Positions 42,013 through 51,173 of a stretch of DNA of 64,000 nucleotides are shown here, one piece after another. Source of the stretch: Duganella dendranthematis (GTDB lineage Bacteria > Pseudomonadota > Gammaproteobacteria > Burkholderiales > Burkholderiaceae_D); the NCBI RefSeq assembly GCF_012849375.1, contig NZ_CP051684.1:6200001-6264000 (forward strand). Reading direction: 5' to 3'. The translations under genes were made by a program, and so were the position numbers. The notes below the pieces were generated by a model. The model was not told the origin of the DNA and made no database searches. It worked only from the letters and a program-made list of their open reading frames with translations. The number at the start of each line of letters is the position of its first letter. The first letter of the stretch is position 1.

Positions 42013-43209
42013 ATGTCTCATGCATTACTTAAACCGTCGTCCACTCACGCCGACGATCCGCTGCAAGTCGCGGCCGAACTGGCGCAGCGGCTTGCAGCAA
42101 CCGCCAATGTGCGCGACCAGACAGGCGGCCATGCGGCGCAGGAGCGTGAATGGATACGCGAATCCGGCCTGCTGACGTTATCGATCCCCACCGCTTACGG
42201 CGGCCAGGGCGCCGATTGGCCGACGGTGTATCAAGTCATCCGCATCCTGGCCCGCGCCGACAGCGCGCTGGCGCACGTCTTCGGCTTCCACCATCTGCAA
42301 CTGGCCGGGATTCAGCTGTATGGCAGCGTGCAGCAGCAGCGTCGCTTTCTGACGCAGACCGTGGAGCAGAATCTCTTTTGGGGCAACGCCCTCAATCCGC
42401 TCGACAAGCGCACCGTCGCCCTGGATGCCGATTACGGCTTCCAGCTGGACGGCATCAAGAGTTTTTCGTCTGGCTCGGTGGGGTCGGACTGGCTGACCAT
42501 CTCGGCCTGGCACGAAGAGTCGCAGTCGGCGCTGATCGGTGTGGTGCCAACGCGCCAGCATGGCGTAGCGGTGCAAGCCGACTGGGATGCCTTCGGCCAG
42601 AAGCAGACCGACAGCGGCAATGTGCATTTTACCCAGGTGTCGCTGCCGTCGACGCAGGTGCTGCAAGCGCCAGGCGTGAAGGCGACGGCGCAGGCCACGC
42701 TGCGCTCGCAGGTGGCGCAGCTGATCATGGCCAATCTCTATCTGGGCATCGGCGAAGGCGCATTTGAAGCGGCGCGTGCCTACATCGCCAAGGAGGCGCG
42801 GCCCTGGTTCGCCTCCGGCGTGGAGAAAGCCGGCGCCGATCCATTGATCCAGCATCGCTTCGGCCAGCTGTGGCTCAAGTTGCGGCCTGCCTCGGTGCTG
42901 GCAGACCATGCGGCGCAGGAGCTGGACCGCTTGTTCCGCCTTGGCGCTGCCATCACGGCGCAGCAGCGCGGCGAACTGGCGGTGTCGGTGGCCGAGGCCA
43001 AGGTGCTGGCGCATCAGGCGGGCGTGGATGTCAGCAACGATATCTTCGAGCTGACTGGCGCCCGCTCTACTTCCGCCAAATTTGGCTACGACCGTTTCTG
43101 GCGCAACGTGCGGGTGCATACCCTGCACGATCCGGTCGATTACAAAATCCGCGACCTCGGACGCTATGCGCTCGACGGTACGCTGCCTGAACCTACTGCT
43201 TATTCCTGA
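42013..43209 (+). CDS. SfnB-family acyl-CoA-dehydrogenase-fold monooxygenase
   Basis: 398 residues from the ATG at 42013; a longer frame from 41914 has no better start. The fold is that of acyl-CoA dehydrogenases (LTLSIPTAYGGQGADWPTV, ALAHVFGFHH, LDGIKSFSSGSVGSDWLTIS, ELTGARSTSAKFGYDRFWRN). The absence of the CoA-type catalytic Glu region and the context place it with SfnB/DszC-like flavin-dependent oxygenases used to obtain sulfur. These use FMNH2 from a separate reductase to oxidise sulfur in organosulfur compounds. First gene of a five-gene operon divergent from ssu; its stop overlaps the next start (TGATG). Confidence 0.9.
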   Translation: MSHALLKPSSTHADDPLQVAAELAQRLAATANVRDQTGGHAAQEREWIRESGLLTLSIPTAYGGQGADWPTVYQVIRILARADSALAHVFGFHHLQLAGIQLYGSVQQQRRFLTQTVEQNLFWGNALNPLDKRTVALDADYGFQLDGIKSFSSGSVGSDWLTISAWHEESQSALIGVVPTRQHGVAVQADWDAFGQKQTDSGNVHFTQVSLPSTQVLQAPGVKATAQATLRSQVAQLIMANLYLGIGEGAFEAARAYIAKEARPWFASGVEKAGADPLIQHRFGQLWLKLRPASVLADHAAQELDRLFRLGAAITAQQRGELAVSVAEAKVLAHQAGVDVSNDIFELTGARSTSAKFGYDRFWRNVRVHTLHDPVDYKIRDLGRYALDGTLPEPTAYS

Positions 43210-44021
43210 TGACTACTACCCTGATTCGCATCGAGCATGCGAGCAAAGCCTTCGGCGACTTTCGCGCGGTGCGCGATGTGTCGCTGGACATCGGCCAAGG
43301 TGAAATCTTTGGACTGATCGGCAAGAGCGGCGCCGGCAAATCGACGCTGCTTCGCTTGATTAACCTGCTGGAGCGGCCGGACCAGGGCGCGATCACGGTC
43401 GATGGCCGTGAACTGACGTCGCTGTCAAAGCGCGACCTGCGCGACGCACGCGCCAATATCGGCATGATCTTCCAGCAGTTTAATCTGCTGCAGAATGCCA
43501 CCGTGTTTGATAACGTCGCCTTCCCCTTGCACATCCATGGCGGGCAAAGCAAGCAGCAGATCGCCGCACGCGTGCGCGACTGCCTCGATCTGGTGGGGCT
43601 GACCGACAAGACGGACAGCTATCCTGCGCAGCTGTCGGGTGGCCAGAAGCAGCGCGTCGCCATTGCCCGCGCGCTGGCCAGCAAGCCGGCGGTGCTGCTG
43701 TGCGACGAGCCGACGTCCGCACTGGACGCGGAAACCACGCGCGCGCTGCTTGGCACGCTGAAGGACATCAATCAGCGGCTGGACGTGACGATTGTGATCG
43801 TCAGCCATGAGCTGGACGTGATCGGTGAAGTCTGCGACCACGTCGCGGTGATCGAAAACGGCGCCATCGCCGAACAATTCGCGCTGGACGACGTAGCCAG
43901 CCTGGCCGCGCCACGCCACACGACGCTCGGCCGCGAACTCGCCGCCGCCGTCGCCAACCGCGCATCCGCCGCCAACGCGCTGGCGGCCATCGCGCCACTC
44001 ACGGAGACCGCCCATGTCTGA
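43209..44021 (+). CDS. Methionine-type ABC transporter ATP-binding protein without NIL domain
   Basis: 270 residues, starting on the SfnB-like stop. The ATPase core is intact (Walker [30 protein letters not shown] as in Met[27 protein letters not shown]). MetN of E. coli is about 343 residues because of a C-terminal NIL domain that binds methionine and inhibits transport; here only about 25 Ala-rich residues follow the core. It energises uptake through the downstream permease. The transported compound is probably a methionine-like organosulfur compound, not necessarily methionine. Confidence 0.9.
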   Translation: MTTTLIRIEHASKAFGDFRAVRDVSLDIGQGEIFGLIGKSGAGKSTLLRLINLLERPDQGAITVDGRELTSLSKRDLRDARANIGMIFQQFNLLQNATVFDNVAFPLHIHGGQSKQQIAARVRDCLDLVGLTDKTDSYPAQLSGGQKQRVAIARALASKPAVLLCDEPTSALDAETTRALLGTLKDINQRLDVTIVIVSHELDVIGEVCDHVAVIENGAIAEQFALDDVASLAAPRHTTLGRELAAAVANRASAANALAAIAPLTETAHV

Positions 44022-44706
44022 ACTCCTGTCCTCGCTGGGCGCCTCGGCCAACGCCATCTTCGCCATGCTGCCTGAAATGTGGGAAGCGCTCGGCCAGACG
44101 CTGGTCATGCTTGGCATCGGCCTGACGGCCGCGATCCTGATCGGCGGCCCAGTTGGCGTTATGCTGTTCCTGGTCGGCGACGGCCAATCGCTGCAAAACC
44201 GCCCGGCCGCAATGGTACTGGGCTGGCTAGTGAACACCGTGCGCTCCTTCCCGTTCATTATCCTACTGGTGGCGCTGGTGCCGTTCACGCGTATCATCGC
44301 CGGCACTTCCATCGGACCGCTGGCCGCTGCCGTGCCGCTGTCGTTCGCCGCCATCCCCTACTTCGCCCGCCTGGTCGAACAAAACCTGCGCGAAGTCCCG
44401 CGCGGCGTGATCGAAGCCGCCCACGCCATGGGCGCCTCGGAATTCCAGATCATCCTGCGCGTGCTGCTGGTGGAAGCCCGCTCCGGCCTGGTGCTAGCGC
44501 TCACCGTGCTGTCGATCAGCTTCCTCTCCTACTCCGCTGTGGCCGGGGTGGTGGGCGGCGGCGGCATCGGCGACCTCGCCATCCGCTACGGCTACTACCG
44601 CTTCGAAACCGACATCATGGTCGCCACCGTCGCCATCCTGATCCTCATGGTGCAGGTGATCCAGTTCACCGGCAACCGCATCGCAAAACGCATCGACAAA
44701 CGCTAA
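44014..44706 (+). CDS. Methionine-type ABC transporter permease (MetI-like)
   Basis: 230 residues, five membrane helices, overlapping the ATPase gene by 8 bases. The LVNTVRSFPFIILLVALVPF, ARLVEQNLREVPRGVIEAAH (coupling helix) and VAGVVGGGGIGDLAIRYGY segments are the standard MetI signatures. Inner membrane. With the ATPase and the binding protein it completes an NlpA/MetQ-type importer for a sulfur source. Confidence 0.93.
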   Translation: MSELLSSLGASANAIFAMLPEMWEALGQTLVMLGIGLTAAILIGGPVGVMLFLVGDGQSLQNRPAAMVLGWLVNTVRSFPFIILLVALVPFTRIIAGTSIGPLAAAVPLSFAAIPYFARLVEQNLREVPRGVIEAAHAMGASEFQIILRVLLVEARSGLVLALTVLSISFLSYSAVAGVVGGGGIGDLAIRYGYYRFETDIMVATVAILILMVQVIQFTGNRIAKRIDKR

Positions 44707-44714
44707 AGGAACAC

Positions 44715-45533
44715 ATGAACACTCGCCGTCACCTGCTGCTGGCCGCAGTCGCCGCCGCAATCAGCTTCTCCGCCTACGCCAAGGATCCGAAGGAAATCGT
44801 CATCGGCACCAGTTCCGGTCCATATGCGGACCAGATCAAACTGGGCATCAAGCCGATATTGGAAAAGCAGGGTTATAAAATCAAACTGGTGGAATTCAAC
44901 GACTACATCCAGCCCAACTACGCGCTGGCCGAAGGTTCGCTGGACGCCAACGTCTTCCAGCACATCATCTACCTGACCAAGTTCTCGACCGACCATAAAC
45001 TGGCGCTGTCGGAACTGGTCAAGATCCCGACCGCGCCGATCGCCATCTACAGCAAAAAGCACAAGTCGCTGAACGAAGTCAAAGAAGGCACCACCGTCGC
45101 CTTGCCAAACGACCCGACCAACCAATCCCGCGCGCTGGTGCTGCTGGATCAACTGGGCTGGATCAAGCTGCGCGAAAAGACCGATCCGATCAAGGCGTCG
45201 GAACGCGACATCGCCGCCAACATCAAGAAGATCAAGCTGCTGCCGCTGGAAGCTGCGCAACTGCCACGCTCCCTGCAAGACGCCGACTACGCCTTCATCA
45301 ACGGTAACTACGCGCTGGCCTCGGGCCTGAAGCTGAAGGAAGCGCTGCTGACCGAGAAAATCTCGCCGGCCTACGCCAATCTGGTCGCCATCCGTACCGC
45401 CGACAAGGACAAACAGTTCGCCAAGGACATCGCCGCCGCCTACCGTTCGCGCGAATTCCTCGCCGTGACCGAGAAATACTTCCCTGACTACGCCAAGACC
45501 GATGATCAAGTGGCGCTGGAAAAAACCAAGTAA
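44715..45533 (+). CDS. MetQ/NlpA-family substrate-binding protein
   Basis: 272 residues from 44715 with AAAGGA upstream. N-terminal Sec signal (TRRHLLLAAVAAAISFSAYA) without a lipobox Cys, so it is a soluble periplasmic protein rather than the usual lipoprotein. IVIGTSSGPYADQIK, LVEFNDYIQPNYALAEGSLDANVFQH, VALPNDPTNQSRAL and YAFINGNYALASG match MetQ. It binds methionine or a related compound. The next gene begins on the base after its stop. Confidence 0.93.
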   Translation: MNTRRHLLLAAVAAAISFSAYAKDPKEIVIGTSSGPYADQIKLGIKPILEKQGYKIKLVEFNDYIQPNYALAEGSLDANVFQHIIYLTKFSTDHKLALSELVKIPTAPIAIYSKKHKSLNEVKEGTTVALPNDPTNQSRALVLLDQLGWIKLREKTDPIKASERDIAANIKKIKLLPLEAAQLPRSLQDADYAFINGNYALASGLKLKEALLTEKISPAYANLVAIRTADKDKQFAKDIAAAYRSREFLAVTEKYFPDYAKTDDQVALEKTK

Positions 45534-46856
45534 ATGCCGAAATTCATACGCTTCAACGCTTTTCAAATGAACACGGTGAGTCACCAGTCGCCGGGACTGT
45601 GGACGCACCCGCGTGACAACAGCCACCGCTACAAGGACCCCGACCACTGGACCGAACTGGCGCAGTTGCTGGAACGCGGCCGTTTCGACGCCATCTTCCT
45701 GGCCGACGTGCTGGGCGTGTACGACGTCTTTGAAGGCAGTCCCGCCGCCGCCATCCGTCACGGCGTGCAGGTGCCGCTCAACGATCCGCTGGCGCTGATC
45801 CCGCTGATGGCGCAGGTGACCACGCACCTCGGCTTCGGCGTGACGTGCGCGCTGACGTATGAGCATCCCTACACCTTCGCCCGCCGCATCTCCACGCTGG
45901 ACCACCTGACGCGCGGCCGCATCGGCTGGAACATCGTCACCGGATACCTCGACAGCGCCGCGCGCAACCTGGGCCTGAACCAGCAACTGAGCCACGACGA
46001 ACGCTACGATCTCGCCGACGAATACATGGAGGTGGTGCACAAACTGTGGGAAGAAAGCTGGGAAGACGGCGCTGTGATCAACGACAAGGAACGCGGCGTG
46101 TATGCCGATCCGTCGCGCATCCACCCGATCAACCACGAAGGAAAATACTTCAAGGTGCCCGGCTTTCACCTGTGCGAACCGTCGCCGCAGCGCACGCCGC
46201 TGCTGTACCAGGCCGGCACCTCGCCGCGTGGCACGGCGTTCGCGGCCCAGCATGCCGAATGCACCTTCGTTAGCGGTCCAAGCAAAAAGGTGGTGAAGAA
46301 GTATGCGGACGACCTGCGTGCCGCAGTGCACGCGGCCGGCCGCGACGGCGACGATCTCAAAATCTACGCGCAGGCGCTGATCATTACCGCACCAACGGCA
46401 GCCGAAGCGCACGCCAAACATGAAGAATACAAGCGCTACATCGACATCGAAGCCGCACTGGCGTTGCTATCCGGCTGGACGGGCGTCGACTTCAGCAAGT
46501 TCCCGCTGGACGCCACCATCGAATACATCGACTCCGACGCCGGCCGTTCGGCGCTGGCCTCCTTCAGCCAGGCCGACCCGGACCGCCGCTGGACCGTGCG
46601 CGAAGCCGCGCAGTTCATCGGCCTTGGCGGACGCGGGCCGGTGCTGGTGGGCGATCCTGCGCAGATCGCCGACCAGCTGGAAGCCTGGCAGGACGACACC
46701 GGCATCGACGGCTTCAACCTGGCTTTCGCCGTCGCCCACGAGAGCATGCGCGACGTGGTCGACCTGATCGTGCCGGAACTGCAGCGGCGTGGCCGCTACC
46801 GCGAGGAATACACGCCCGGCACCCTACGCGAGAAGGTGTTTCAACGCTCCCAGTGA
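45534..46856 (+). CDS. LLM-class flavin-dependent monooxygenase, NtaA/SnaA/DszA type
   Basis: 440 residues, start codon immediately after the metQ-like stop (taaATG), so translation is coupled. Luciferase-like fold with FNAFQMNTVSHQSPGLWTHP, FDAIFLADVLGVYDVFEG, RIGWNIVTGYLDSAARNLGL and LLYQAGTSPRGTAFAAQHAE, the diagnostic strings of the NtaA/SnaA/DszA/DmoA group. Members use FMNH2 to cleave C-N or C-S bonds. In this sulfur operon, cleavage of a sulfone or thioether is the best guess. Convergent overlap of 16 bases with the next gene. Confidence 0.92.
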   Translation: MPKFIRFNAFQMNTVSHQSPGLWTHPRDNSHRYKDPDHWTELAQLLERGRFDAIFLADVLGVYDVFEGSPAAAIRHGVQVPLNDPLALIPLMAQVTTHLGFGVTCALTYEHPYTFARRISTLDHLTRGRIGWNIVTGYLDSAARNLGLNQQLSHDERYDLADEYMEVVHKLWEESWEDGAVINDKERGVYADPSRIHPINHEGKYFKVPGFHLCEPSPQRTPLLYQAGTSPRGTAFAAQHAECTFVSGPSKKVVKKYADDLRAAVHAAGRDGDDLKIYAQALIITAPTAAEAHAKHEEYKRYIDIEAALALLSGWTGVDFSKFPLDATIEYIDSDAGRSALASFSQADPDRRWTVREAAQFIGLGGRGPVLVGDPAQIADQLEAWQDDTGIDGFNLAFAVAHESMRDVVDLIVPELQRRGRYREEYTPGTLREKVFQRSQ

Positions 46857-47215
46857 CCGCGCGTCCACTGCCATTCGTTGTGGTGCCATGCCCAATGGCC
46901 CGGCACCCAGTAGTGCGATGGACTCGGCGCCACCGTGATCTGCTCCACGATCACGGCTGGCATGGGGCGCGACGGGCCTTGGTACCAGTAACCGCGCTGC
47001 CACTGCCAGCCGTGGTCGCGCCAGGCCCAGTGGCCTTGCACCCAGGCGTAGCCGGGAGCCGGCGCCGGCGGCATCACTTCCTGCACCGGGGCCGGCGCAT
47101 AGCGCACGGTGGTCGGATGATCGTGCACCACAACGCGCTCCTTGACCACCGTGGTGCAGCCACCGAGGCCGATAACCGTGGCGAGAGCCGCCGCATAGAT
47201 CATTTTATTCGTCAT
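46841..47215 (-). CDS. YXWXXGYW-repeat lipoprotein
   Basis: 124 residues from the ATG at 47215; the upstream extension to 47344 lacks support. Lipobox LGGC follows a short signal. The body has two copies of the aromatic repeat (YAWVQGHWAWRDHGWQWQRG and YWVPGHWAWHHNEWQWTRG) typical of the BcpO-related family of outer-membrane or surface lipoproteins of unknown function. GAGGAC lies upstream. Its 3' end overlaps the convergent LLM gene by 16 bases. Confidence 0.88.
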   Translation of the reverse strand: MTNKMIYAAALATVIGLGGCTTVVKERVVVHDHPTTVRYAPAPVQEVMPPAPAPGYAWVQGHWAWRDHGWQWQRGYWYQGPSRPMPAVIVEQITVAPSPSHYWVPGHWAWHHNEWQWTRGHWER

Positions 47216-47361
47216 TGTATAAGTCCTCGTTCTTTGTGCGGCGATTGCCGCAACCAGGATCAATAACGCGCGAGCGGCGGAATCTGATGTATAAAGCAGG
47301 TTTCGCGCGTAAGCAAATGTAAGCTTGCAATCCCTAGATTGCATGGCAAATCATCTTTGAT

Positions 47362-48018
47362 ATGGATAAACCAGCCGATCCCCTGTTGCGCGTGTGCGCA
47401 CCCATTGATGCTGCCGAATGGGAGCGCATGCATGCCGAAGTCCGCGCCATCTCCGCCGCCAGGCTGGCAATGATGAACGCGCGCTTCGTCAGTCGCGTCA
47501 TGCGCTACATGCCGAAGCGGCGGCCCAATTCGCAAAAAATCGTTTACGCGCTCGGCACGTTCGGATTGATCGTGTCATTGCTGATGACGCTTATCGGTGG
47601 GATTCCCTACAAGGGCTATCGGCTAGAACTGCTGTTCGCAGCGTTCTTTGTGGCGATCATGGTGGTGACCTACTTCGTGCCGGCGATTGAAGCGCTGCAG
47701 AAAAGACGCCAGCCGGCATTTAACTTTCGGCTGGCCGGCTTCACCGCCAACCGCGTGCTCAAATCGGCGAAGAAGTCTTTACCCTTCGACGCCGAGTACC
47801 AGTTCTTCGACGATAAAGTGGCTTACACGCGCATCGCCAACGACAAGCCGGAACTACGCTGGAAGCGTGCGCTCAAGGGCGTCTACCTGCCGGGCGACGG
47901 CTTTACGCTGCTGTACAAAAAGCAGACATCGCAGGAACCCTACGGCATCCTGCTCCACACCTCGCCCGAGGTGTCGGAGCAACTGGAAAGGCTGGGCGTG
48001 AAGCGGATGGTGGACTGA
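47362..48018 (+). CDS. YcxB-like membrane protein, unknown function
   Basis: 218 residues. Two adjacent membrane helices near 68-110 (IVYALGTFGLIVSLLMTLIGG, LLFAAFFVAIMVVTYFVPAI) are followed by a C-terminal beta-rich domain (DAEYQFFDDKVAYTRIAND, GVYLPGDGFTLLYKKQ). This helix-pair plus small sheet is like YcxB-type proteins, but I give that only as a resemblance. Transcribed alone; it converges on the serine acetyltransferase gene 5 bases away. Confidence 0.75.
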   Translation: MDKPADPLLRVCAPIDAAEWERMHAEVRAISAARLAMMNARFVSRVMRYMPKRRPNSQKIVYALGTFGLIVSLLMTLIGGIPYKGYRLELLFAAFFVAIMVVTYFVPAIEALQKRRQPAFNFRLAGFTANRVLKSAKKSLPFDAEYQFFDDKVAYTRIANDKPELRWKRALKGVYLPGDGFTLLYKKQTSQEPYGILLHTSPEVSEQLERLGVKRMVD

Positions 48019-48023
48019 TTGCC

Positions 48024-48947
48024 TCAGTCGTTGCGCATTTGCGCCTGCGAGACGTTGCTGGCCGGCGGAACGCTTTGCGTCAGCCACACGTTACCACCGA
48101 TGGTGGACCCAGCGCCAATAGTGATGCGGCCCAAAATGGTGGCGCCGGCGTAGATCACCACGTCGTCTTCGACTATCGGGTGGCGCGGCACGCCTTTGAT
48201 CAACACGCCCTGCTCGTCTGCCGGGAAGCGCTTGGCGCCCAGCGTCACATGCTGGTACAGGCGCACGCGCTGGCCGATGATGGCGGTCTCGCCGATCACC
48301 ACGCCGGTGCCATGGTCGATGAAGAAGCTGGCGCCGATCTGCGCGCCGGGGTGGATATCGATTCCGGTCAGCGAATGGCCAATATCGGAAACCAGACGCG
48401 CCAGGAACGGCGAGCCAAGGCGATGCAGGCTATGCGCCAGACGGTAATACAGAATGGCGATGGTGCCCGGATAGCACAGCATGATCTCGGCCACCGAGGT
48501 CGCCGCCGGATCGCCGGAAAACGCCGCCTGCACGTCGGACACCAGCAACGCGCGGATTTCCGGCAGTCCGGCCGCAAACTGGCGCGTGATGTCGTGCGCC
48601 TGCTTGGTCAGCGCCTCTTCGTTGGGAATCGCCTCTTCCGACGAAAACTGCAAACCGCGCCGCACCTGCTCGGCCAGCCGGTTCAAGGTGGTGTTGAGCG
48701 TATCGCCGACAAAGAAATCGATACTTTCGTCGGTCAGGTTGGGACGGCCATAGTGGGTCGGGAACAGCACCGCCTGCAAACCGTTGACGATGATGGTCAG
48801 CGCCTCGCGCGACGGCAGTTCGCGCACGCGGCCGTGGTGGCGGATGTTGTGGGTGGCCTCGCGCGAAACGCGCAGCTGTTCGATCACACTGGCCAGGTTC
48901 CAGTGCGAAGGCTTGACGGAGGTGCCGTCAAAGGTGTCTATAGTCAT
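48024..48947 (-). CDS. Serine O-acetyltransferase, EpsC type
   Basis: 307 residues from the ATG at 48947. An N-terminal helical domain precedes a left-handed hexapeptide-repeat helix (GIDIHPGAQIGASFFIDHGT, GVVIGETAIIGQRVRLYQHV, VVIYAGATILGRITIGAGST). DHGTGVVIGET carries the catalytic Asp and His region. It makes O-acetylserine from serine and acetyl-CoA, the first step of cysteine synthesis, so it complements the neighbouring sulfur locus. A longer frame to 49079 lacks a credible start. Divergent from the Bcr/CflA exporter. Confidence 0.92.
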   Translation of the reverse strand: MTIDTFDGTSVKPSHWNLASVIEQLRVSREATHNIRHHGRVRELPSREALTIIVNGLQAVLFPTHYGRPNLTDESIDFFVGDTLNTTLNRLAEQVRRGLQFSSEEAIPNEEALTKQAHDITRQFAAGLPEIRALLVSDVQAAFSGDPAATSVAEIMLCYPGTIAILYYRLAHSLHRLGSPFLARLVSDIGHSLTGIDIHPGAQIGASFFIDHGTGVVIGETAIIGQRVRLYQHVTLGAKRFPADEQGVLIKGVPRHPIVEDDVVIYAGATILGRITIGAGSTIGGNVWLTQSVPPASNVSQAQMRND

Positions 48948-49096
48948 AGTGTCTCTAATTCGAAAATCCTGAGCGCAATCGCCCACTGCGCAGCATAACC
49001 GCCCGCTGCACGCAAACAAACGAAGGTTTTCGGCCATTCTTATGCGGCAAGCGCATATCGCGTAAAATGCCGGGTCCAACGAACAATACGCTATTC

Positions 49097-50281
49097 ATGA
49101 ATATTTTGCTGACGCTGCTGCTGGCCGGCCTGACCATGGTCGGACCGCTGGCCATCGATACCTATCTGCCGTCCTTCCCGGCGATTACCGTGGCCTTCAA
49201 CGCCAGCCCCTTGCTGGTGCAGCAGACGCTATCGATGTTCCTGTTCTGCTTCGCGTTCATGATGCTGTTTTACGGCACCCTGTCCGACTCCTTCGGCCGC
49301 CGTCCGGTCATCATCGTTTCGCTGGTGGCCTACATCGCCGCTTCGGTAGTGGCGGCAATGGCGCCGTCGATCGGCGTGCTGCTGGCCTGCCGCGTGGTGC
49401 AGGGCCTGGCCGCCGGCGCCGGCTCGGTGGTGGGACGGGCGATTGTGCTGGACCGCTTCGACGGCATCCAGGCGCAGAAAATCCTGTCGCACATCATGAT
49501 GGTATTCGGCCTGGCGCCGGCGATTGCCCCGGTGCTGGGCGGCTGGCTGCAGGTGAGCCTCGGCTGGCGGTCGATCTTCTGGTTCCTCAGCGCCTTCGGC
49601 CTGCTGATGCTGGTGTCGGTATTCCGCGCGCTGCCGGAAAGCCTGGCCGTCAAGGACCGCCATCCGTTCCACCTGGGCGTGATCGCCAAGAATTACTGGA
49701 AGGTGCTGTGCCACCACCACTTCCTGCTGCTGGCGGTGGCCGTCGGCATGTGCTTTGCGGGCGTGGCGCTGTATATCGGCTCCGCCGCCTACTTCGTAAT
49801 GAACATCCTGCACCTGCCGGAAACCGCGTTCGCGTGGATGTTTGTGCCGCTGATTAGCGGCATGGTGATCGGCTCCGCGCTGTCGGGCAAATTTGCGCAG
49901 AAGTTCTCGCGCAAAGGCCAGGTGTGGCTGGGCTTTGTGGTCATGATTACCGCAGGCGCAATCAACGTCGCCTATAACCTGGCGTTTGTCGCGGCCATTC
50001 CGTGGGCCGTGATGCCGCTGTTTATCTACTCCTTCGGCCTGGCGCTGGCGATGACGCCTTTGTCATTGATCGCGATGGAGTACTTCCCGAACAACAGCGG
50101 GCTGGCGTCGTCGATGCAGTCCTTCATCCAGATGCTGTTGTTCGCACTGGTGTCCGGACTGGTGGCACCGCTGCTGTTCGACAGTGCGCTGAATCTGGCT
50201 TGGGGCGTGCTGGCCAGCTTGGTGGTCAGCCTGATTGCGTGGCTGCTGGCGCAAATCGGCACGCCAGTGGTCCACGACTAA
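49097..50281 (+). CDS. Bcr/CflA-family MFS drug exporter
   Basis: 394 residues from the ATG at 49097; the ATG at 49067 would add ten residues and overlaps a TAAAAT -10 candidate. Twelve membrane helices. The MVGPLAIDTYLPSFPAI start, FYGTLSDSFGRRPVII (motif A), QGLAAGAGSVVGRAIV and APVLGGWLQ (motif C) are typical of the Bcr/CflA group, which exports bicyclomycin, sulfonamides or cysteine-like compounds. Its position next to a serine acetyltransferase would suit export of cysteine-pathway metabolites, but that is inference only. Confidence 0.92.
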   Translation: MNILLTLLLAGLTMVGPLAIDTYLPSFPAITVAFNASPLLVQQTLSMFLFCFAFMMLFYGTLSDSFGRRPVIIVSLVAYIAASVVAAMAPSIGVLLACRVVQGLAAGAGSVVGRAIVLDRFDGIQAQKILSHIMMVFGLAPAIAPVLGGWLQVSLGWRSIFWFLSAFGLLMLVSVFRALPESLAVKDRHPFHLGVIAKNYWKVLCHHHFLLLAVAVGMCFAGVALYIGSAAYFVMNILHLPETAFAWMFVPLISGMVIGSALSGKFAQKFSRKGQVWLGFVVMITAGAINVAYNLAFVAAIPWAVMPLFIYSFGLALAMTPLSLIAMEYFPNNSGLASSMQSFIQMLLFALVSGLVAPLLFDSALNLAWGVLASLVVSLIAWLLAQIGTPVVHD

Positions 50282-50291
50282 TCACTGCTCC

Positions 50292-50543
50292 TCAAGGCCA
50301 CGGCGCCGGGGTCACATCGATATACTGCGCGCCGCCCTGCTCCGGTTCCCGGTCTGCCGGCACGCCGCCGGGGGCCTGGGCCGGATTGCGCAGGCCGAGG
50401 ATCTCCTTGCGCGACTCCACAAAGTCGGCGCTCGAAAGCGGGTGCTCTTTATCAGGCCAGTTCTCCACTGCCCATGCCTGCAATTGCTCGAACCGTTGCC
50501 ACAATTCGCCGATAAAGCGGCGGCGTTCATCTTCATTGTCCAT
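50292..50543 (-). CDS. Small hydrophilic protein, unknown function
   Basis: 83 residues with a strong GGGAGG ribosome site 5 bases before the ATG. The N-terminal half is helical (ERRRFIGELWQRFEQLQAWA) and the C-terminal half is Pro/Gly-rich and probably disordered. No signal peptide or known domain. The ribosome site and clean frame support it as a gene; it lies convergent to the Bcr/CflA exporter. Confidence 0.65.
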   Translation of the reverse strand: MDNEDERRRFIGELWQRFEQLQAWAVENWPDKEHPLSSADFVESRKEILGLRNPAQAPGGVPADREPEQGGAQYIDVTPAPWP

Positions 50544-50624
50544 AAGGCCTCCCGAGATTCCAGATAACGCCAGTCTGCGGCCATCGCTTCTGCGCGTCGG
50601 TACGCAAGATAACTCACTAGCATG

Positions 50625-50656
50625 TAAAATGGCGCATTAATCTGTCTTAAGTCAGA
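50625..50656 (+). promoter_or_regulatory. Promoter and near-palindrome upstream of nsrR-like gene
   Basis: TAAAAT at 50625-50630 (preceded by TG) is a candidate extended -10. The 16-base near-palindrome TCTGTCTTAAGTCAGA (50641-50656), one mismatched pair, lies at the expected transcript start and ends 8 bases before the ATG. It is a plausible autoregulatory site of the Rrf2 protein. Confidence 0.45.
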
Positions 50657-50664
50657 ATCAACGC

Positions 50665-51132
50665 ATGCGTCTCACCTCTTTTACCGATTACTCGCTGCGC
50701 ACGCTGCTGTACCTGGCGGCCAATCGGGATCGTCTGGTCACCATTCAGGACATCGCCGATCTGCACGTAATCTCCAAAAACCACTTGATGAAAGTGGTGT
50801 ACCAGCTGGGCTTGGCCGGTCTGGTCGAGACGGTGCGCGGGCGTAATGGCGGGCTGCGATTGGGGAAAGAGCCGAAGGACATCAACATCGGCGCGCTGGT
50901 GCGCGCCACCGAGACCGATTTCTTCATGGCCGAATGCTTCGACCGCTCCACCGACACCTGTCCGCTGACGCCGAATTGCAAGCTGAAACACACGCTCAAC
51001 GACGCCACCCAAGCCTTCCTCAACGTGCTGGATCAGCAAACGCTGGCCGACATGCTGCCGGCCGATCCGGTGCACTCGCAGAGCAAGCCGGTGCGCATCA
51101 TCCGCAATTCGGTCAAGTCACACAAAGCCTGA
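50665..51132 (+). CDS. nsrR: Rrf2-family regulator, NsrR-like
   Basis: 155 residues. An Rrf2 winged helix begins MRLTSFTDYSLRTLLYLAA, with the recognition region ISKNHLMKVVYQL and GGLRLGKEP wing. Cys 91, 99 and 105 (AECFDRSTDTCPLTPNCKL) are the cluster ligands expected for an [Fe-S] NsrR. NsrR represses nitric-oxide detoxification genes until NO damages its cluster. None of the usual targets (hmp, norB, ytfE) is adjacent, so it acts on distant genes. Confidence 0.9.
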   Translation: MRLTSFTDYSLRTLLYLAANRDRLVTIQDIADLHVISKNHLMKVVYQLGLAGLVETVRGRNGGLRLGKEPKDINIGALVRATETDFFMAECFDRSTDTCPLTPNCKLKHTLNDATQAFLNVLDQQTLADMLPADPVHSQSKPVRIIRNSVKSHKA

Positions 51133-51173
51133 CGCCAGCGTTCGCCTGAACGCACAAGCCCCCCGCTTGGTTT

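Noticed and set aside
44703..46421. 572-residue minus-strand frame across metQ-like and LLM genes
   Set aside because: Shadow of two well-supported genes on the other strand with no recognisable domain.
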